NCBI GenBank assembly: GCA_903953145.1
Contig: CAJBIL010000386.1
Location: 1-16,096, forward strand
DNA from: an uncultured beta proteobacterium
GTDB lineage: Bacteria; Pseudomonadota; Gammaproteobacteria; Burkholderiales; Rhodocyclaceae
Length of the DNA: 16,096 nt
Direction: 5' to 3'
Made by a program: the position numbers and the translations under genes. Each line of letters begins with the position of its first letter. The stretch's first letter is position 1. This document shows, piece by piece, positions 7,129-14,481 of this stretch. The notes below the pieces were generated by a model, which saw only the letters and a program-made list of their open reading frames with translations, was not told the DNA's origin and made no database searches.

Positions 7129-8145
7129 ATGATTCGCATTATATCCGCGCTTATTTTGGCTTTGGCTGCAACCTTGTGCAGCGCTGCCGACCAACCGCTC
7201 CAGCTTGTTGATAACCCGCCCGCGCGGCACGTTGTGCTACCCGGTGACACACTCTGGGGAATTGCCGGAAAATTCCTCAAGGAACCCTGGCGCTGGCCGG
7301 AAGTATGGCGCATGAACCGCGAACAGATCAAAAATCCGCACCGGATATTTCCTGGCGATGTGATTGTTCTGGATCGCGATGCAGATGGAAATCCGCGTCT
7401 CAGCAAACAGGATGCCAAGCTTCAGCCAAAAGTTTATTCCGAGCAGCTTGAGCAGGCGATTCCCAGCATTTCGCCCAACGTAATCAATCCTTTCCTGTCG
7501 GCACCCCTGATTGTTGAGGCAGATGGCCTCGACAATGCAGCGCGTATCGTTGCAACCCAGCAGGATCGCGTTTTTCTGGCAAACGGTGATCTGGCTTACA
7601 TCTCCAACGCAGACTCAACCAAGGAAAGATGGCAGGTTTATCGCAAGGGTCGCGCCATGACAGACCCTGAAACAAAAGAAACCCTGGGCTACGAAGCGTT
7701 CTATCTCGGCACTGCCAGACAAACCGAACCTGGCGACCCGGCAACATTCGAAATTCTGACGGTCAAGGAAGAAATTGGCCGTGGTGATCGCCTCCTGCCG
7801 GAAGCCCCGCCACCATTGTTCAATTACGTCCCGCACAAGCCGGAACAAAACATTGATGGGCGGATCGTCTCGGTTTATGGCGGAGTCAATGAAGCCGGTA
7901 AATTCTCCATCGTCTCGCTGAATCAGGGAACAAAAAACGGTATTGAAGTGGGACACGTTCTCGCCCTGCAACGTAACCGCGTTGTTGTTCAACGTGACGA
8001 AAACGGCCGCAAGGAAAGCGTCAAAGTGCCGGAGGAGCGCTACGGACTCGTTTTCATCTTCCGCGCCTTTGAGCGGATTTCCTACGCGCTGGTGATGCAG
8101 TCCGAAGGCTCTGCCGTGGTCAATGACCACGTTCGTACGCCCTAA
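7129..8145 (+). CDS. Exported LysM-domain protein encoded upstream of dprA
   Basis: The product has 338 residues with a signal peptide (hydrophobic 4-17, cleavage near CSAA-DQ at 20). A single LysM domain at about 33-82 follows (HVVLPGDTLWGIAGKFL ... NPHRIFPGDVIVLD), a fold that binds N-acetylglucosamine in peptidoglycan. The remaining 250 residues are not a catalytic domain I recognise. They include a repeated beta-rich pattern (VFLANGDLAYI, GRIVSVYGGVNEAGKFSIVSLNQGTKNGIEVGHVL) that resembles barrel or SLT-like modules of envelope proteins. The start has a good GAGG Shine-Dalgarno 8 bp upstream. The gene is fixed ahead of dprA in many beta-proteobacteria, with dprA beginning 11 bp after its stop, so they share a transcript. 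A role in cell-wall maintenance, and a possible link to DNA uptake through the wall, is inference. Confidence 0.85.
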   Translation: MIRIISALILALAATLCSAADQPLQLVDNPPARHVVLPGDTLWGIAGKFLKEPWRWPEVWRMNREQIKNPHRIFPGDVIVLDRDADGNPRLSKQDAKLQPKVYSEQLEQAIPSISPNVINPFLSAPLIVEADGLDNAARIVATQQDRVFLANGDLAYISNADSTKERWQVYRKGRAMTDPETKETLGYEAFYLGTARQTEPGDPATFEILTVKEEIGRGDRLLPEAPPPLFNYVPHKPEQNIDGRIVSVYGGVNEAGKFSIVSLNQGTKNGIEVGHVLALQRNRVVVQRDENGRKESVKVPEERYGLVFIFRAFERISYALVMQSEGSAVVNDHVRTP

Positions 8146-8156
8146 GACACATACAC

Positions 8157-9275
8157 ATGACCAACGCTGAGTCGCTTGCCTCATGGCTGCGACTGACGCT
8201 GATCTCCGGTATCGGCGGCGAAACGCAACGCAAGCTGCTGGCCGCTTTTGGCTTACCCGAAACTGTCTTTAGTGCCGGGTACAGCGCCTTGCGCGGCGTC
8301 ATCGGTGAAAAAGCCACCAGCCGACTTCTGGACACGGATAATCAGACCGCCGTTTCGGCTGCGCTTGAATGGTCAGGAGCCGATGGACAGCACATCATCA
8401 CACTGGCAGATGCCGAATATCCTCAATATTTGCTTGAACTACCCGATCCACCGACACTGATTTATGTTCGCGGACGTATCGATTTACTCAATCGGCCGGC
8501 GCTGGCAATTGTCGGTAGTCGCAACGCAACGCCACAAGGTCTCCAGAATGCGGAACGCTTTGCGGCGGCATTTGCCGAGGCCGGTCTGGTAATTGCCAGC
8601 GGTCTGGCACTGGGTGTTGATGGCGCAGCGCATCGTGGCGCACTGGCCGCAGGCGGGGATACCGTGGCTTTCATTGGCACAGGTATTGATCGTATTTACC
8701 CCGCACGCAATCGCGACCTGGCGCTGGAAATCGCTGCCAAGGGTGCGATTGTCTCTGAGTTTCCGCTCGCTACACCCGTTTCAGCGGCCAATTTCCCCCG
8801 CCGCAATCGTCTGATCTCGGGCTTTTCGCGTGGCGTTCTAGTGGTTGAGGCAGCAGTAGAAAGCGGCTCTCTGATTACTGCCCGGCTAGCCGCCGAACAG
8901 GGTAGAGAAGTATTCGCCATCCCGGGCTCGATTCACTCCCCCCAGTCACGCGGTTGCCATAAGCTGATTAAACAGGGCGCCAAACTGGTTGAAACAGCAC
9001 AAGATGTTCTCGAAGAACTGCGCTGGGGTGACTCTAGGTCGTCACAGCCCAGCACAAATACAATTGATGGCGAGACAACAAATGAATCGGCGAACGAACC
9101 GGCCAACGAACTACTCTCTGCGATGGGTTTCGACCCATTTAGCCTGGATGAGCTCGCCGGAAGGTCCGGCTTGACGGCTGATGTGCTTTCCGTGATGCTG
9201 CTCCACCTTGAGCTTGAAGGTCGGGTCGCTAGCCTTGCTGGCGGCCGCTACCAGCGACTATTGTCAACTGAATGA
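8157..9275 (+). CDS. dprA: DNA-processing protein DprA (Smf)
   Basis: DprA binds incoming single-stranded DNA during natural transformation and loads RecA onto it. The 372-residue product shows the three expected parts: a helix-hairpin SAM-like region (about 5-65, ISGIGGETQRKLLAAFG), the Rossmann-type DprA domain (about 85-290) with GSRNATPQG (120-128), SGLALGVDGAAHRGAL (148-163), FPRRNRLISG (213-222) and GSLITARLA (237-245), and a winged-helix domain at about 315-370. The linker around residue 300-318 is Ser/Thr/Asn-rich and holds the small repeat NESANEPANE. The start has no clear Shine-Dalgarno and probably depends on coupling to the LysM gene 11 bp upstream. Its TGA is immediately followed by the first in-frame ATG of smg. 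DprA occurs widely in bacteria not known to be competent, so its presence alone does not prove transformability. Confidence 0.96.
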   Translation: MTNAESLASWLRLTLISGIGGETQRKLLAAFGLPETVFSAGYSALRGVIGEKATSRLLDTDNQTAVSAALEWSGADGQHIITLADAEYPQYLLELPDPPTLIYVRGRIDLLNRPALAIVGSRNATPQGLQNAERFAAAFAEAGLVIASGLALGVDGAAHRGALAAGGDTVAFIGTGIDRIYPARNRDLALEIAAKGAIVSEFPLATPVSAANFPRRNRLISGFSRGVLVVEAAVESGSLITARLAAEQGREVFAIPGSIHSPQSRGCHKLIKQGAKLVETAQDVLEELRWGDSRSSQPSTNTIDGETTNESANEPANELLSAMGFDPFSLDELAGRSGLTADVLSVMLLHLELEGRVASLAGGRYQRLLSTE

Positions 9276-9293
9276 ATGGCGTACCGTATTCAC

Positions 9294-9743
9294 ATGATTG
9301 ATGTCCTCGTTTATCTCTTCGAGAATTACTACGACCTGGCAGCACACCCAAAACCGGCTACGCTAATGCGCAAGCTGACAGCGATTGGCTTTGAAGCAGA
9401 AGAAGTTTCAGTAGCGCTTGACTGGCTAAGAGAACTGAAGACAGTAAGTATTACCGAATTCACAAGCGACCACCGCGCACAAAGAATCTACACCGAGGAT
9501 GAACAAAAAAAACTGGGTGTTGAATGCCTTAATTTCATCATTTTTCTCGAACTGGCGGGCGTTGTCACACCCATGCTTCGCGAACTGATAGTCGAACGCG
9601 GGATGTGTCTAAACGACGATCCTGTTCCTCTGGCCAGGTTCAAGATCATTGTGCTGATGGTTTTGTGGAGCCGGGATCAGGATCTTGAACCGCTCATTGT
9701 TGAAGAACTGCTTTACGATGCAGACCCTGAACTGTTGCACTGA
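9294..9743 (+). CDS. smg: Smg family protein (DUF494)
   Basis: From the ATG at 9294 the product has 149 residues and begins MIDVLVYLFENYYDL, the standard family opening (E. coli Smg begins MFDVLMYLFE). An ATG at 9276, directly after the dprA stop, is in frame and adds only MAYRIH, so it is an alternative start; neither has a clear Shine-Dalgarno. The protein is small, acidic, helical and lacks membrane segments or a signal peptide. The N-terminal half (about 20-55) has the helical pattern ATLMRKLTAIGFEAEEVSVALDWL in two pieces. The biochemical function is unknown. It lies between dprA and a topoisomerase, and in E. coli between dprA and the topoisomerase zinc-finger-like gene yrdD, so a role in DNA handling is suggested by context only. 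Confidence 0.88.
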   Translation: MIDVLVYLFENYYDLAAHPKPATLMRKLTAIGFEAEEVSVALDWLRELKTVSITEFTSDHRAQRIYTEDEQKKLGVECLNFIIFLELAGVVTPMLRELIVERGMCLNDDPVPLARFKIIVLMVLWSRDQDLEPLIVEELLYDADPELLH

Positions 9744-9805
9744 AATTGTCCGCCAGACAATGCTTTAACAATTTCGACATTTACCCGTAGATATCACAGC
9801 GTTGC

Positions 9806-9835
9806 TTGCCAAGCTGCATCCTGTACTCTTATCAT
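9806..9835 (+). promoter_or_regulatory. Sigma-70-like promoter for the topoisomerase gene
   Basis: TTGCCA (9806-9811), an 18-bp spacer and TATCAT (9830-9835) fit a sigma-70 promoter, with transcription expected near 9842 and a leader of about 57 nt. The 155-bp gap after smg also has a weak inverted repeat (ATTGTC/GACAAT, 9745-9761) without a T-run. The topoisomerase gene may therefore be expressed separately from dprA-smg. Confidence 0.4.
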
Positions 9836-9898
9836 GCCCCGCAGCATCATTCCCTTTTGCCTTAATTTAACCCTAGTCCCCCGGGCTCAATAAACACC

Positions 9899-12496
9899 AT
9901 GAGCAAGAAGCTGATCATTGCCGAAAAACCCTCCGTCGCCGCTGATATTGCGCGCGCCCTTGGCGGCTTTACCAAGCACGACGACTATTTTGAGAGCGAC
10001 AATTGTGTGCTCTCGTCGGCCGTCGGCCACCTGCTTGAACTAGCCTGCCCCGAGGAATACGAGGTTAAACGCGGAAAGTGGTCATTCGCTCACTTACCGG
10101 TTATTCCCCCTCATTTCGCATTGCGGCCGATTGAAAAGTCAGAATCCCGCCTGAAACTCCTGACCAAACTGATCAAGCGCAAGGACGTCACTAGCCTGAT
10201 CAATGCCTGCGACGCGGGCCGCGAAGGTGAGCTGATCTTCAATTACATTGCCCAGCACGCCAAGAGTGGCAAACCGGTTGAACGGCTTTGGCTGCAGTCG
10301 ATGACGCAGCAGGCGATCAAGGACGGATTCTCACGCCTTCGTGCCGGTGCTGACATGCAGGGACTGGCCGATGCCGCCGTCTGCCGTTCAGAATCCGACT
10401 GGCTGGTCGGTATCAACGGCACGCGCGCCATGACGGCGTTTAACTCGAAAACGGGCGGTTTTCACCTGACGACCGTCGGTCGCGTTCAGACCCCGACGCT
10501 CGCACTGATGGTCGAACGCGAAGACAAGATACGCAAGTTCAAGCCCCGCGACTATTGGGAAGTTGAGGGTGTATTTGCCTGCGCGGCCGGTGAATACCGC
10601 GGAAAATGGATCGACGAAAACTACAAGGGCAAGGACGACGACGAGCATGCCCGCGCCGACCGTCTCTGGGACGAAAACCGCGCCCAAGCCATTCAACAGA
10701 AATGCCAAGGCAAGTCCGGCGAAGTCAGCGAAGAAGCCAAACCCTCAACGCAGCTCTCCCCCCTGTTGTACGACCTGACCAGCCTGCAACGTGAGGCCAA
10801 CAGCCGCTTCGGCTTTTCGGCAAAATCGACGCTCGGTCTGGCACAGGCGCTGTACGAAAAGCACAAGGTGCTGACCTACCCGCGTACCGATGCGCGCGCA
10901 CTGCCGGAAGACTACCTGCCAACCGTCAAGGCAACACTCACCATGCTGACCGGTGAAGGGGTTGGCAAGGGTCACGACGAGACGGCCATCGCCCGCTATT
11001 CCCCTTTCGCGCACCAGATTTTGGCACGCAACTGGGTGCTGCCGAACAAACGCATTTTTAATAACGCAAAGATCTCCGATCACTTCGCCATTATTCCGAC
11101 CTTGCAGGCTCCCAAGCAGCTCTCCGAACCGGAACAAAAGCTCTACGACATGGTGGTCAAGCGCTTCCTTGCGGTTTTTTACCCGGCCGCCGAGTACATG
11201 ATCACCACGCGCATTACCCGTGTTGAAAATGAACCCTTCAAAACCGAAGGCAAGGTGCTGGTCAACCCGGGTTGGCTGGCCGTCTATGGCCGTGAAGGGC
11301 AGGAAGGCGACGAAGGCAACCTCGTACCAGTACAGGCAAAAGAAAAAATCAAGGCTGACGAAGTGCTGCTTAACGCACACCAGACCAAACCGCCCGCACG
11401 CTACTCTGAAGCAACGCTGCTTTCCGCAATGGAAGGTGCCGGCAAAACGGTGGATGACGAAGAGTTGCGCGCCGCGATGGCTGGCCGCGGTCTCGGCACG
11501 CCGGCAACACGTGCGCAGATCATCGAGAACCTGATCGGAGAGCAGTATCTCCATCGCGAGGGGCGTGAGTTGCAACCCACAGCAAAAGCATTCTCACTGA
11601 TGACGCTGCTCAATGGTTTGGGCATCCCTGAGCTGACTGCGGCAGAATTGACAGGCGATTGGGAGTGGAAACTCGCACGCATGGAGCGCGGCGAGATGTC
11701 GCGCGATGCGTTCATGAAAGAAATTGCGGCAATGACGCAGCACATCGTCGACCGCGCTAAAACTTTCGACAGTGACACTATCCCGGGTGATTTTGGTGAA
11801 TTAAGCACGCACTGCCCGAAATGCGGCGGCTTGATTAAGGAAACCTACAAAAAATTCCAGTGTCAGGCATGCGAATTTTCACTCTGGAAAATCGTTGCCA
11901 GCCGCCAGTTTGAAGCCGTTGAAATCGAGGAGCTACTGACTGAACGGAAAATTGGCCCGCTCACCGGATTTCGCAACAAAATGGGACGACCTTTTAACGC
12001 CATCATCAAACTCAACGCCGATAATGCGCCAGAATTCGATTTTGGCCAGGGCGCTGTCGGCGAGGACGGCAATGCTGAACCGGTTGATTTTTCAGGCCAG
12101 GAAAGCCTGGGGAGTTGTCCAAAATGTAAGGCAAGTGTATTTGAACATGGCATGGCTTACGTTTGCGAAAAATCAGTAGGTCCCGACAAGAACTGTGATT
12201 TCCGCTCAGGAAAAGTGATCCTGCAACAGCCGGTCGAACCCGAGCAGATGCAAAAACTACTTGTAACCGGTCGCACCGACCTTCTCAAAGAATTCATCTC
12301 ATCACGTACCCGCCGAAAATTTTCGGCTTTCCTTGTTCGTGGTGCTGATGGGAAAGTCGTTTTCGAATTTGAAAAACGTGAACCAAAAACCAAGCCTGCT
12401 GCTAAAACTGCCAAGGCTACAACTGCATCACTAGAAGAGAAACCTGCCGAGAAGAAAAAGGCAGCGCCCAAAACCCGCAAAAAAGCTGCGGCTTAA
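9899..12496 (+). CDS. topB: DNA topoisomerase III (type IA) with two C-terminal zinc fingers and a basic tail
   Basis: The 865-residue product is a type IA topoisomerase, which cuts one strand, passes the other and reseals. It opens with LIIAEKPSVAADIARALG (TOPRIM, E9), followed by ACDAGREGE (D105, E109, E111), the CAP-type core with QTPTLALMVERE, and the catalytic tyrosine Y327 in VLTYPRTDAR. The start motif and DAGREGE are of the TopB (topo III) type, not TopA. The second TOPRIM aspartate is Gly107, as in many bacterial TopB. After the core there are two four-cysteine zinc fingers, C639/C642/C655/C658 and C740/C743/C756/C766, separated by a further module ending in GFRNKMGRPF, then a Lys/Ala-rich tail at 826-865 that should bind DNA. 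E. coli TopB has 653 residues, so this is a long form. It follows dprA-smg and ends at a strong terminator. Confidence 0.94.
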   Translation: MSKKLIIAEKPSVAADIARALGGFTKHDDYFESDNCVLSSAVGHLLELACPEEYEVKRGKWSFAHLPVIPPHFALRPIEKSESRLKLLTKLIKRKDVTSLINACDAGREGELIFNYIAQHAKSGKPVERLWLQSMTQQAIKDGFSRLRAGADMQGLADAAVCRSESDWLVGINGTRAMTAFNSKTGGFHLTTVGRVQTPTLALMVEREDKIRKFKPRDYWEVEGVFACAAGEYRGKWIDENYKGKDDDEHARADRLWDENRAQAIQQKCQGKSGEVSEEAKPSTQLSPLLYDLTSLQREANSRFGFSAKSTLGLAQALYEKHKVLTYPRTDARALPEDYLPTVKATLTMLTGEGVGKGHDETAIARYSPFAHQILARNWVLPNKRIFNNAKISDHFAIIPTLQAPKQLSEPEQKLYDMVVKRFLAVFYPAAEYMITTRITRVENEPFKTEGKVLVNPGWLAVYGREGQEGDEGNLVPVQAKEKIKADEVLLNAHQTKPPARYSEATLLSAMEGAGKTVDDEELRAAMAGRGLGTPATRAQIIENLIGEQYLHREGRELQPTAKAFSLMTLLNGLGIPELTAAELTGDWEWKLARMERGEMSRDAFMKEIAAMTQHIVDRAKTFDSDTIPGDFGELSTHCPKCGGLIKETYKKFQCQACEFSLWKIVASRQFEAVEIEELLTERKIGPLTGFRNKMGRPFNAIIKLNADNAPEFDFGQGAVGEDGNAEPVDFSGQESLGSCPKCKASVFEHGMAYVCEKSVGPDKNCDFRSGKVILQQPVEPEQMQKLLVTGRTDLLKEFISSRTRRKFSAFLVRGADGKVVFEFEKREPKTKPAAKTAKATTASLEEKPAEKKKAAPKTRKKAAA

Positions 12497-12501
12497 AGAA
12501 C

Positions 12502-12529
12502 AAAAAAGCTGCCTTTTGGCAGCTTTTTT
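12502..12529. terminator. Rho-independent terminator, usable in both directions
   Basis: A perfect 12-bp stem (AAAAAAGCTGCC, four-base loop TTTT, GGCAGCTTTTTT) begins 5 bp after the topB stop. The stem has a GC core flanked by an A-run on one side and a T-run on the other, so it can also stop dps transcription from the opposite side. Its last T is the first base of the parS site. Confidence 0.93.
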
Positions 12530-12544
12530 GTTTCACGTGGAACG
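12529..12544. other. parS centromere site (ParB/Spo0J binding), copy 2
   Basis: The 16 bases TGTTTCACGTGGAACG read, on the minus strand, CGTTCCACGTGAAACA, which matches the parS consensus at 15 of 16 positions. It lies between the convergent topB and dps genes, abutting the terminator. Its orientation is opposite to that of copy 1, although the motif is nearly palindromic. The same reasoning as for copy 1 applies. Confidence 0.85.
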
Positions 12545-12569
12545 CGCAGAATATTCTAAAGCATCATCA

Positions 12570-13046
12570 CTACTCATCCAGCAAGCTACGCAGCATCCAT
12601 GCATTTTTCTCATGAACTTCCATGCGCTGCGTGAGCAGATCAGCACTTGGCTGATCGTTGGCTTTGCTGACAACCTGAAAAACCTTCCGCGCTGTTCTGG
12701 CAACCGCCTCCTGCCCTGATACAAGTTGCTTGATCATATCAATCGCTTTGGGTACACCATCTTCTTCCGGTATGGAGGACAGCTCGACGAAACGCTTATA
12801 AGAACCTGGTGCTGGATAACCAAGCGCACGAATTCTTTCAGCAATGATATCAAGGGCACCCCACAACTCTGTATATTGCGCCTGAAAAAGCAGATGCAAA
12901 GTCTGGAACATCGGGCCGGTAACATTCCAGTGAAAATTATGTGTTTTAAGATAAAGCGTGTAACTGTCCGCCAACAGGCACGACAGACCTTCTGCAATCT
13001 TCTTACGATCCTTTTCACTGATGCCGATATCGATTTTGCTTGCCAT
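12570..13046 (-). CDS. dps: Dps-family ferritin-like DNA-protection protein
   Basis: Dps forms dodecamers that oxidise Fe2+ with hydrogen peroxide and store the iron, which protects DNA in stress and stationary phase. The 158-residue product is a four-helix ferritin-like protein with the signature FHWNVTGPMFQTLHLLF and, one helix later, ALDIIAERIRALG. By alignment with E. coli Dps (H51, H63, D67, D78, E82), the inter-subunit ferroxidase ligands fall on H39, H51, Q55, D66 and E70, so one carboxylate appears to be glutamine. The N-terminus is short and weakly basic (MASKIDIGISEKDRKK), so DNA binding may be weaker than in E. coli. The start has a good GAGGA Shine-Dalgarno (revcomp of 13054-13058). 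It is the gene after oxyR on the same strand, with an OxyR-box-and-promoter arrangement in the gap. Confidence 0.95.
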   Translation of the reverse strand: MASKIDIGISEKDRKKIAEGLSCLLADSYTLYLKTHNFHWNVTGPMFQTLHLLFQAQYTELWGALDIIAERIRALGYPAPGSYKRFVELSSIPEEDGVPKAIDMIKQLVSGQEAVARTARKVFQVVSKANDQPSADLLTQRMEVHEKNAWMLRSLLDE

Positions 13047-13084
13047 GATTTTTTCCTCGTAAAAAACATGTTTGCCACAGAAGC

Positions 13085-13113
13085 AAATTAGACGATAAAA
13101 CAGCTACACACAA
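13085..13113 (-). promoter_or_regulatory. Promoter for dps
   Basis: On the minus strand TTGTGT (13113-13108) and TAATTT (13090-13085) are separated by 17 bp. Transcription would begin near 13078, giving a leader of about 32 nt. The -35 box directly abuts the OxyR-like site, which is the geometry expected for activation by OxyR contacting RNA polymerase. Confidence 0.5.
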
Positions 13114-13150
13114 ATTAATTGTATCAATCCAATGAATAGCTCTTCGCTAT
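13114..13150. promoter_or_regulatory. Putative OxyR operator controlling dps
   Basis: The site reads ATTA-N7-CAAT-N7-ATAG-N7-CTAT. It matches the OxyR consensus (four tetramers ATAG/CTAT at 7-bp spacing) at 13 of 16 tetramer positions, with the right-hand pair (13136-13150) perfect. It covers the oxyR stop codon and ends exactly at the dps -35 box. OxyR is encoded immediately upstream and dps is a classic OxyR target, so this is the likely peroxide-response switch. Confidence 0.6.
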
Positions 13151-14061
13151 CAGAGAACAATAACACCATCAGGTGGTGCATCTAAAATCGCGGCCCGCAA
13201 AACATCAATCGCCTGAGGCCTCGGGAAAGAGGCCCTCCAGGCGATCACAACTCGGCGGAATGGTGCAGGGTCAGTAAAGGGGCGAAGATTCAATAGCGGG
13301 CTATTCTGAGGCCAACTTTCTGCGGCCGAGGCAGGCACCACTGACATTCCAGCACCACTGGCAACCATGTGCCGAACCGTTTCAAGCGAACTGCCCTCAA
13401 GCGCACCTTCGGCGCCACCGGGCGTTGAAAGATGCGGACAACTTTGCACGACCTGGTCGCGAAAGCAGTTGCCGTTACCGAGCAACAAAAGATTCTCTGC
13501 GGCAATCTGGCCGGGTTCAATCGTCCTCTGTGCAGCCAGCGGGTGACCGGCGGGGAGTGCGACTCGAAAAGGTTCGTCGTAGACCGGACGAAATACCACG
13601 CCCGGTTCTGCGAATGGCAACGCAACGACAATTACATCGAGGTCGCCACGACGTAATTGCTCAGCCAGGCTCACGGTAAAATTTTCTTGCAGATACATCG
13701 GCATGCGAGGTGCGCGAACATGCAGTGCGGGAATCAACCGCGGTAACAAATAGGGGGCGATGGTGTAGATAACGCCCAGGCGCAATGGACCAACCAGCGG
13801 GTCCTGCCCCTGTGTAGCGATTTCCTTGAGCTTGCCAAATTCTTCGAGCACCCGTTCCGCCTGCAAGGCAACCAGTTGGCCAAGAGGCGTTAATCGAACT
13901 TCTGCCGAGGAGCGTTCGAAGAGGGTGATGCCATGCCGCTGCTCCACTTTTTTCAGTGCAACTGATAAAGTCGGCTGACTGACATGGCATTTATCTGCCG
14001 CCCGTCCAAAATGACGTTCACGAGCGAGGGTAACGATGTAGCGGAGTTCGGTGAGTGTCAT
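13150..14061 (-). CDS. oxyR: Hydrogen-peroxide-sensing LysR-type regulator OxyR
   Basis: The product has 303 residues: an N-terminal helix-turn-helix (about 1-60, RERHFGRAADKCHVSQPTL at 14-32) and a C-terminal sensor domain. C199 (GNGNCFRDQ) and C208 (QSCPHL) occupy exactly the positions, and have the nine-residue spacing, of the disulfide pair of E. coli OxyR, so redox sensing should be intact. Other OxyR hallmarks are GPLRLGVIYTIAPYLLP (about 91-107), LQENFTV and EGSSLETVRHMVASG. On oxidation, OxyR activates peroxide-defence genes. The start lies 7 bp after the dsrE-family stop with no Shine-Dalgarno, so it is probably translated by coupling. The next gene on the same strand is dps. The C-terminus is shorter and more divergent than in E. 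coli, but this does not affect the call. Confidence 0.94.
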   Translation of the reverse strand: MTLTELRYIVTLARERHFGRAADKCHVSQPTLSVALKKVEQRHGITLFERSSAEVRLTPLGQLVALQAERVLEEFGKLKEIATQGQDPLVGPLRLGVIYTIAPYLLPRLIPALHVRAPRMPMYLQENFTVSLAEQLRRGDLDVIVVALPFAEPGVVFRPVYDEPFRVALPAGHPLAAQRTIEPGQIAAENLLLLGNGNCFRDQVVQSCPHLSTPGGAEGALEGSSLETVRHMVASGAGMSVVPASAAESWPQNSPLLNLRPFTDPAPFRRVVIAWRASFPRPQAIDVLRAAILDAPPDGVIVL

Positions 14062-14068
14062 CGCAGCG

Positions 14069-14428
14069 TTAGAAGGTAATTACCTTGTCGGCCGACAGCG
14101 TTAACTCTGCAAGCTCGGCAAGCGTGCCAATACTTACGCCACGAATAAAGGCAAGGTCAGCAAGCCCGCGAGCTACCGCACAAGTTCTACAAAGACGGAT
14201 TTGTGCCCCATGCTCGAGTAAACCTTCAATCATCTGTTGCAAACCACCACCGGCAACAGCATCCGGCTGATTGGGCAAACCCACCGTTACGGCATCAGAC
14301 ATCATGAAAATGTGCAGGCTGACAGTTTCAATTTCCTGACAAAGAATTGCTGTCGCCAGTCGCAAAGCACTGAGCATCCGTTCACTGCCATAGGCGGGCG
14401 CATGGACGATAATCAAAACTTGCTGCAC
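14069..14428 (-). CDS. DsrE-family small sulfur-carrier-like protein
   Basis: The product has 119 residues when started at GTG 14428, which has a clear GGGAG Shine-Dalgarno (14435-14439) six bases upstream; the next residues (QQVLIIVHAPAYGSERMLSAL) match the family opening. A longer TTG start at 14458 would include the Shine-Dalgarno in the coding region and is rejected. The DsrE/YchN fold gives a small alpha/beta protein that forms trimers or hexamers. In DsrE and TusD-type members a conserved cysteine carries persulfide sulfur. Here two cysteines lie in RLCRTCAVARGL (about residues 84-95), the usual place. There is no signal peptide or membrane segment, so it is cytoplasmic. The substrate is not known. 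The gene is followed 7 bp later by oxyR, so a link to sulfur or thiol redox is suggested by context. Confidence 0.8.
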   Translation of the reverse strand: MQQVLIIVHAPAYGSERMLSALRLATAILCQEIETVSLHIFMMSDAVTVGLPNQPDAVAGGGLQQMIEGLLEHGAQIRLCRTCAVARGLADLAFIRGVSIGTLAELAELTLSADKVITF

Positions 14429-14449
14429 GATAGTCTCCCGATTTTTAGG

Positions 14450-14477
14450 CAAATACAATAAGGCTAGGCACTTACAA
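14450..14477 (-). promoter_or_regulatory. Possible promoter for the dsrE-oxyR pair
   Basis: On the minus strand TTGTAA (14477-14472), a 16-bp spacer and TATTTG (14455-14450) give a modest sigma-70 match just after the rsuA stop. It would produce a leader of about 15 nt that contains the GGGAG Shine-Dalgarno. Only a candidate. Confidence 0.28.
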
Positions 14478-14481
14478 AAGA

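Noticed and set aside
9745..9761. Inverted repeat ATTGTC/GACAAT after smg as a terminator
   Set aside because: The stem is only 6 bp and no T-run follows.
10202..10240. Missing second aspartate in the topoisomerase TOPRIM motif (DAGREGE instead of DxDxE)
   Set aside because: Glycine at this place is common among bacterial TopB enzymes; all other catalytic residues, including Y327, are present.
10745..11575. Long open antisense frame within topB (about 276 codons)
   Set aside because: No recognisable protein motif, fully inside a strongly conserved gene; explained by codon bias of the sense strand.
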